A stretch of 33,836 nucleotides of DNA from Treponema sp. (GTDB taxonomy: Bacteria > Spirochaetota > Spirochaetia > Treponematales > Treponemataceae), in contig JAHAZA010000081.1 of assembly GCA_018385415.1 (NCBI GenBank), positions 1-33,836 of the forward strand. The letters are read 5' to 3'. The position numbers and the translations under genes are program-made. Shown here piece by piece: positions 33,402 to 33,836 of the stretch (its first letter is position 1; the number at the start of each line of letters is the position of its first letter). Below the pieces are notes generated by a model. It had not been told where the DNA came from. It did no database searches and saw only the letters and a program-made list of their open reading frames with translations.

Positions 33402-33836
33402 TGGGTTTACTTTCTCGGATTAATAATTCCGGTTCCCTTAATGGAACTTCTAAATCTAATTCTATTAATAAAAATGGAACCGGACTATTAGCAAGAGCAA
33501 CAGCAACGACAAATAAAACTTACTCCTCATTTCAAGAATGGGCAAAATCTAATGGTTTTTCCCATTGCGGTATTTTTTCGATTGTTCATGGAATGATGGT
33601 TATTACACAAGCTTTCGGATTAGACAGTCAGACAGTGGCTAACTCTGTTTCATCACGAGATTTCTGGAAAGGAATATTATCTACAAAGGCTGTATTAAAC
33701 TATTCCAAGAAAGATAATGAACTTTATAATTTTCTTCAATTTTTTTCATTTGATTTAAAAAGTTCAATACAACATATAAGTTTATTAAAAATAAAAAACA
33801 ATTCTGATTTTTCTGTTTTAATGGTTTATAATACTG
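33401..33836 (+). CDS. Partial gene, function unknown, coupled to the acidic protein gene
   Basis: An open frame of 145 codons runs from ATG (overlapping the previous stop as TAATG) to the window edge without a stop. It begins MGLLSRINNSG. An Asn/Ser/Thr-rich stretch of about 40 residues leads into a folded-looking part (YSSFQEWAKSNGF, HCGIFSIVHGMMVITQAFG, SRDFWKGIL, then NELYNFLQFFSFDLK). No family is recognised, and no signal peptide or membrane helix is evident so far. Translational coupling suggests that it works with the acidic protein. The C-terminal part is missing. Confidence 0.75.
   Translation, partial: MGLLSRINNSGSLNGTSKSNSINKNGTGLLARATATTNKTYSSFQEWAKSNGFSHCGIFSIVHGMMVITQAFGLDSQTVANSVSSRDFWKGILSTKAVLNYSKKDNELYNFLQFFSFDLKSSIQHISLLKIKNNSDFSVLMVYNT

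Noticed and set aside
1..33836. CRISPR arrays, tRNA genes, transposases or phage genes
   Set aside because: No regularly spaced repeats, no cloverleaf-like sequence ending in CCA and no mobile-element protein were found on reading both strands. The gene order is typical chromosomal core.

Overview
The window comes from an AT-rich spirochaete, almost certainly a Treponema; a gut or rumen lineage is a guess. The reasons are a spirochaete-type V-ATPase operon (E, DUF2764, A, B, D, I, K), the spirochaetal motility operon order (flbD-motA-motB-fliL-fliM-fliY-fliO-fliP-fliQ-fliR-flhB-flhA-flhF-flhG), a sigma-28 gene inside that locus, and several genes whose overall pattern is typical of treponemes. 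No tRNA, rRNA, insertion sequence, phage gene or CRISPR array was seen. No gene-free stretch exceeds 300 bases; the longest is 26127-26400.

Layout. 1-7500 (minus strand): seven-gene V-ATPase operon with its own sigma-70 promoter and a terminator hairpin at each side. 7633-8706 (minus): aldose 1-epimerase. 8749-26126 (minus): nineteen tightly packed genes starting at flbD. They build the stator (MotA/B), the switch (FliM/FliY), the flagellar type III export gate (FliO/P/Q/R, FlhB, FlhA) and the placement/number GTPase-ATPase pair (FlhF/FlhG). Then, behind a second promoter, come a membrane protein of unknown function, sigma-28, FapA (DUF342), a small flagellar-operon protein and a SwrB-like membrane protein. 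26127-26400: intergenic region with phased T-tracts, a candidate flbD promoter and an orphan plus-strand promoter/terminator unit that may encode a small RNA. 26401-28343 (minus): hemW and a signal peptidase I. 28455-29908 (plus): smpB and an exported protein of unknown function. 29901-30945 (minus): threonylcarbamoyl-AMP synthase and an FtsB/DivIC-like protein. 31098-33836 (plus): a very acidic 767-residue protein and a coupled gene cut by the window edge.

How the parts fit. AtpK keeps all four side-chain ligands of a sodium-binding rotor ring, and MotA/MotB look like PomA/MotP-type sodium stators, so pump and motor may share a sodium economy (inference). The most interesting candidate is the acidic protein at 31098. 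It lies behind a perfect sigma-28 -10 element, and it carries a peptide nearly identical in pattern to the FliM/FliY N-terminal CheY-docking peptide. It could therefore be an undescribed late flagellar/chemotaxis component. A second sigma-28-like site points the other way, toward the FtsB-like gene.
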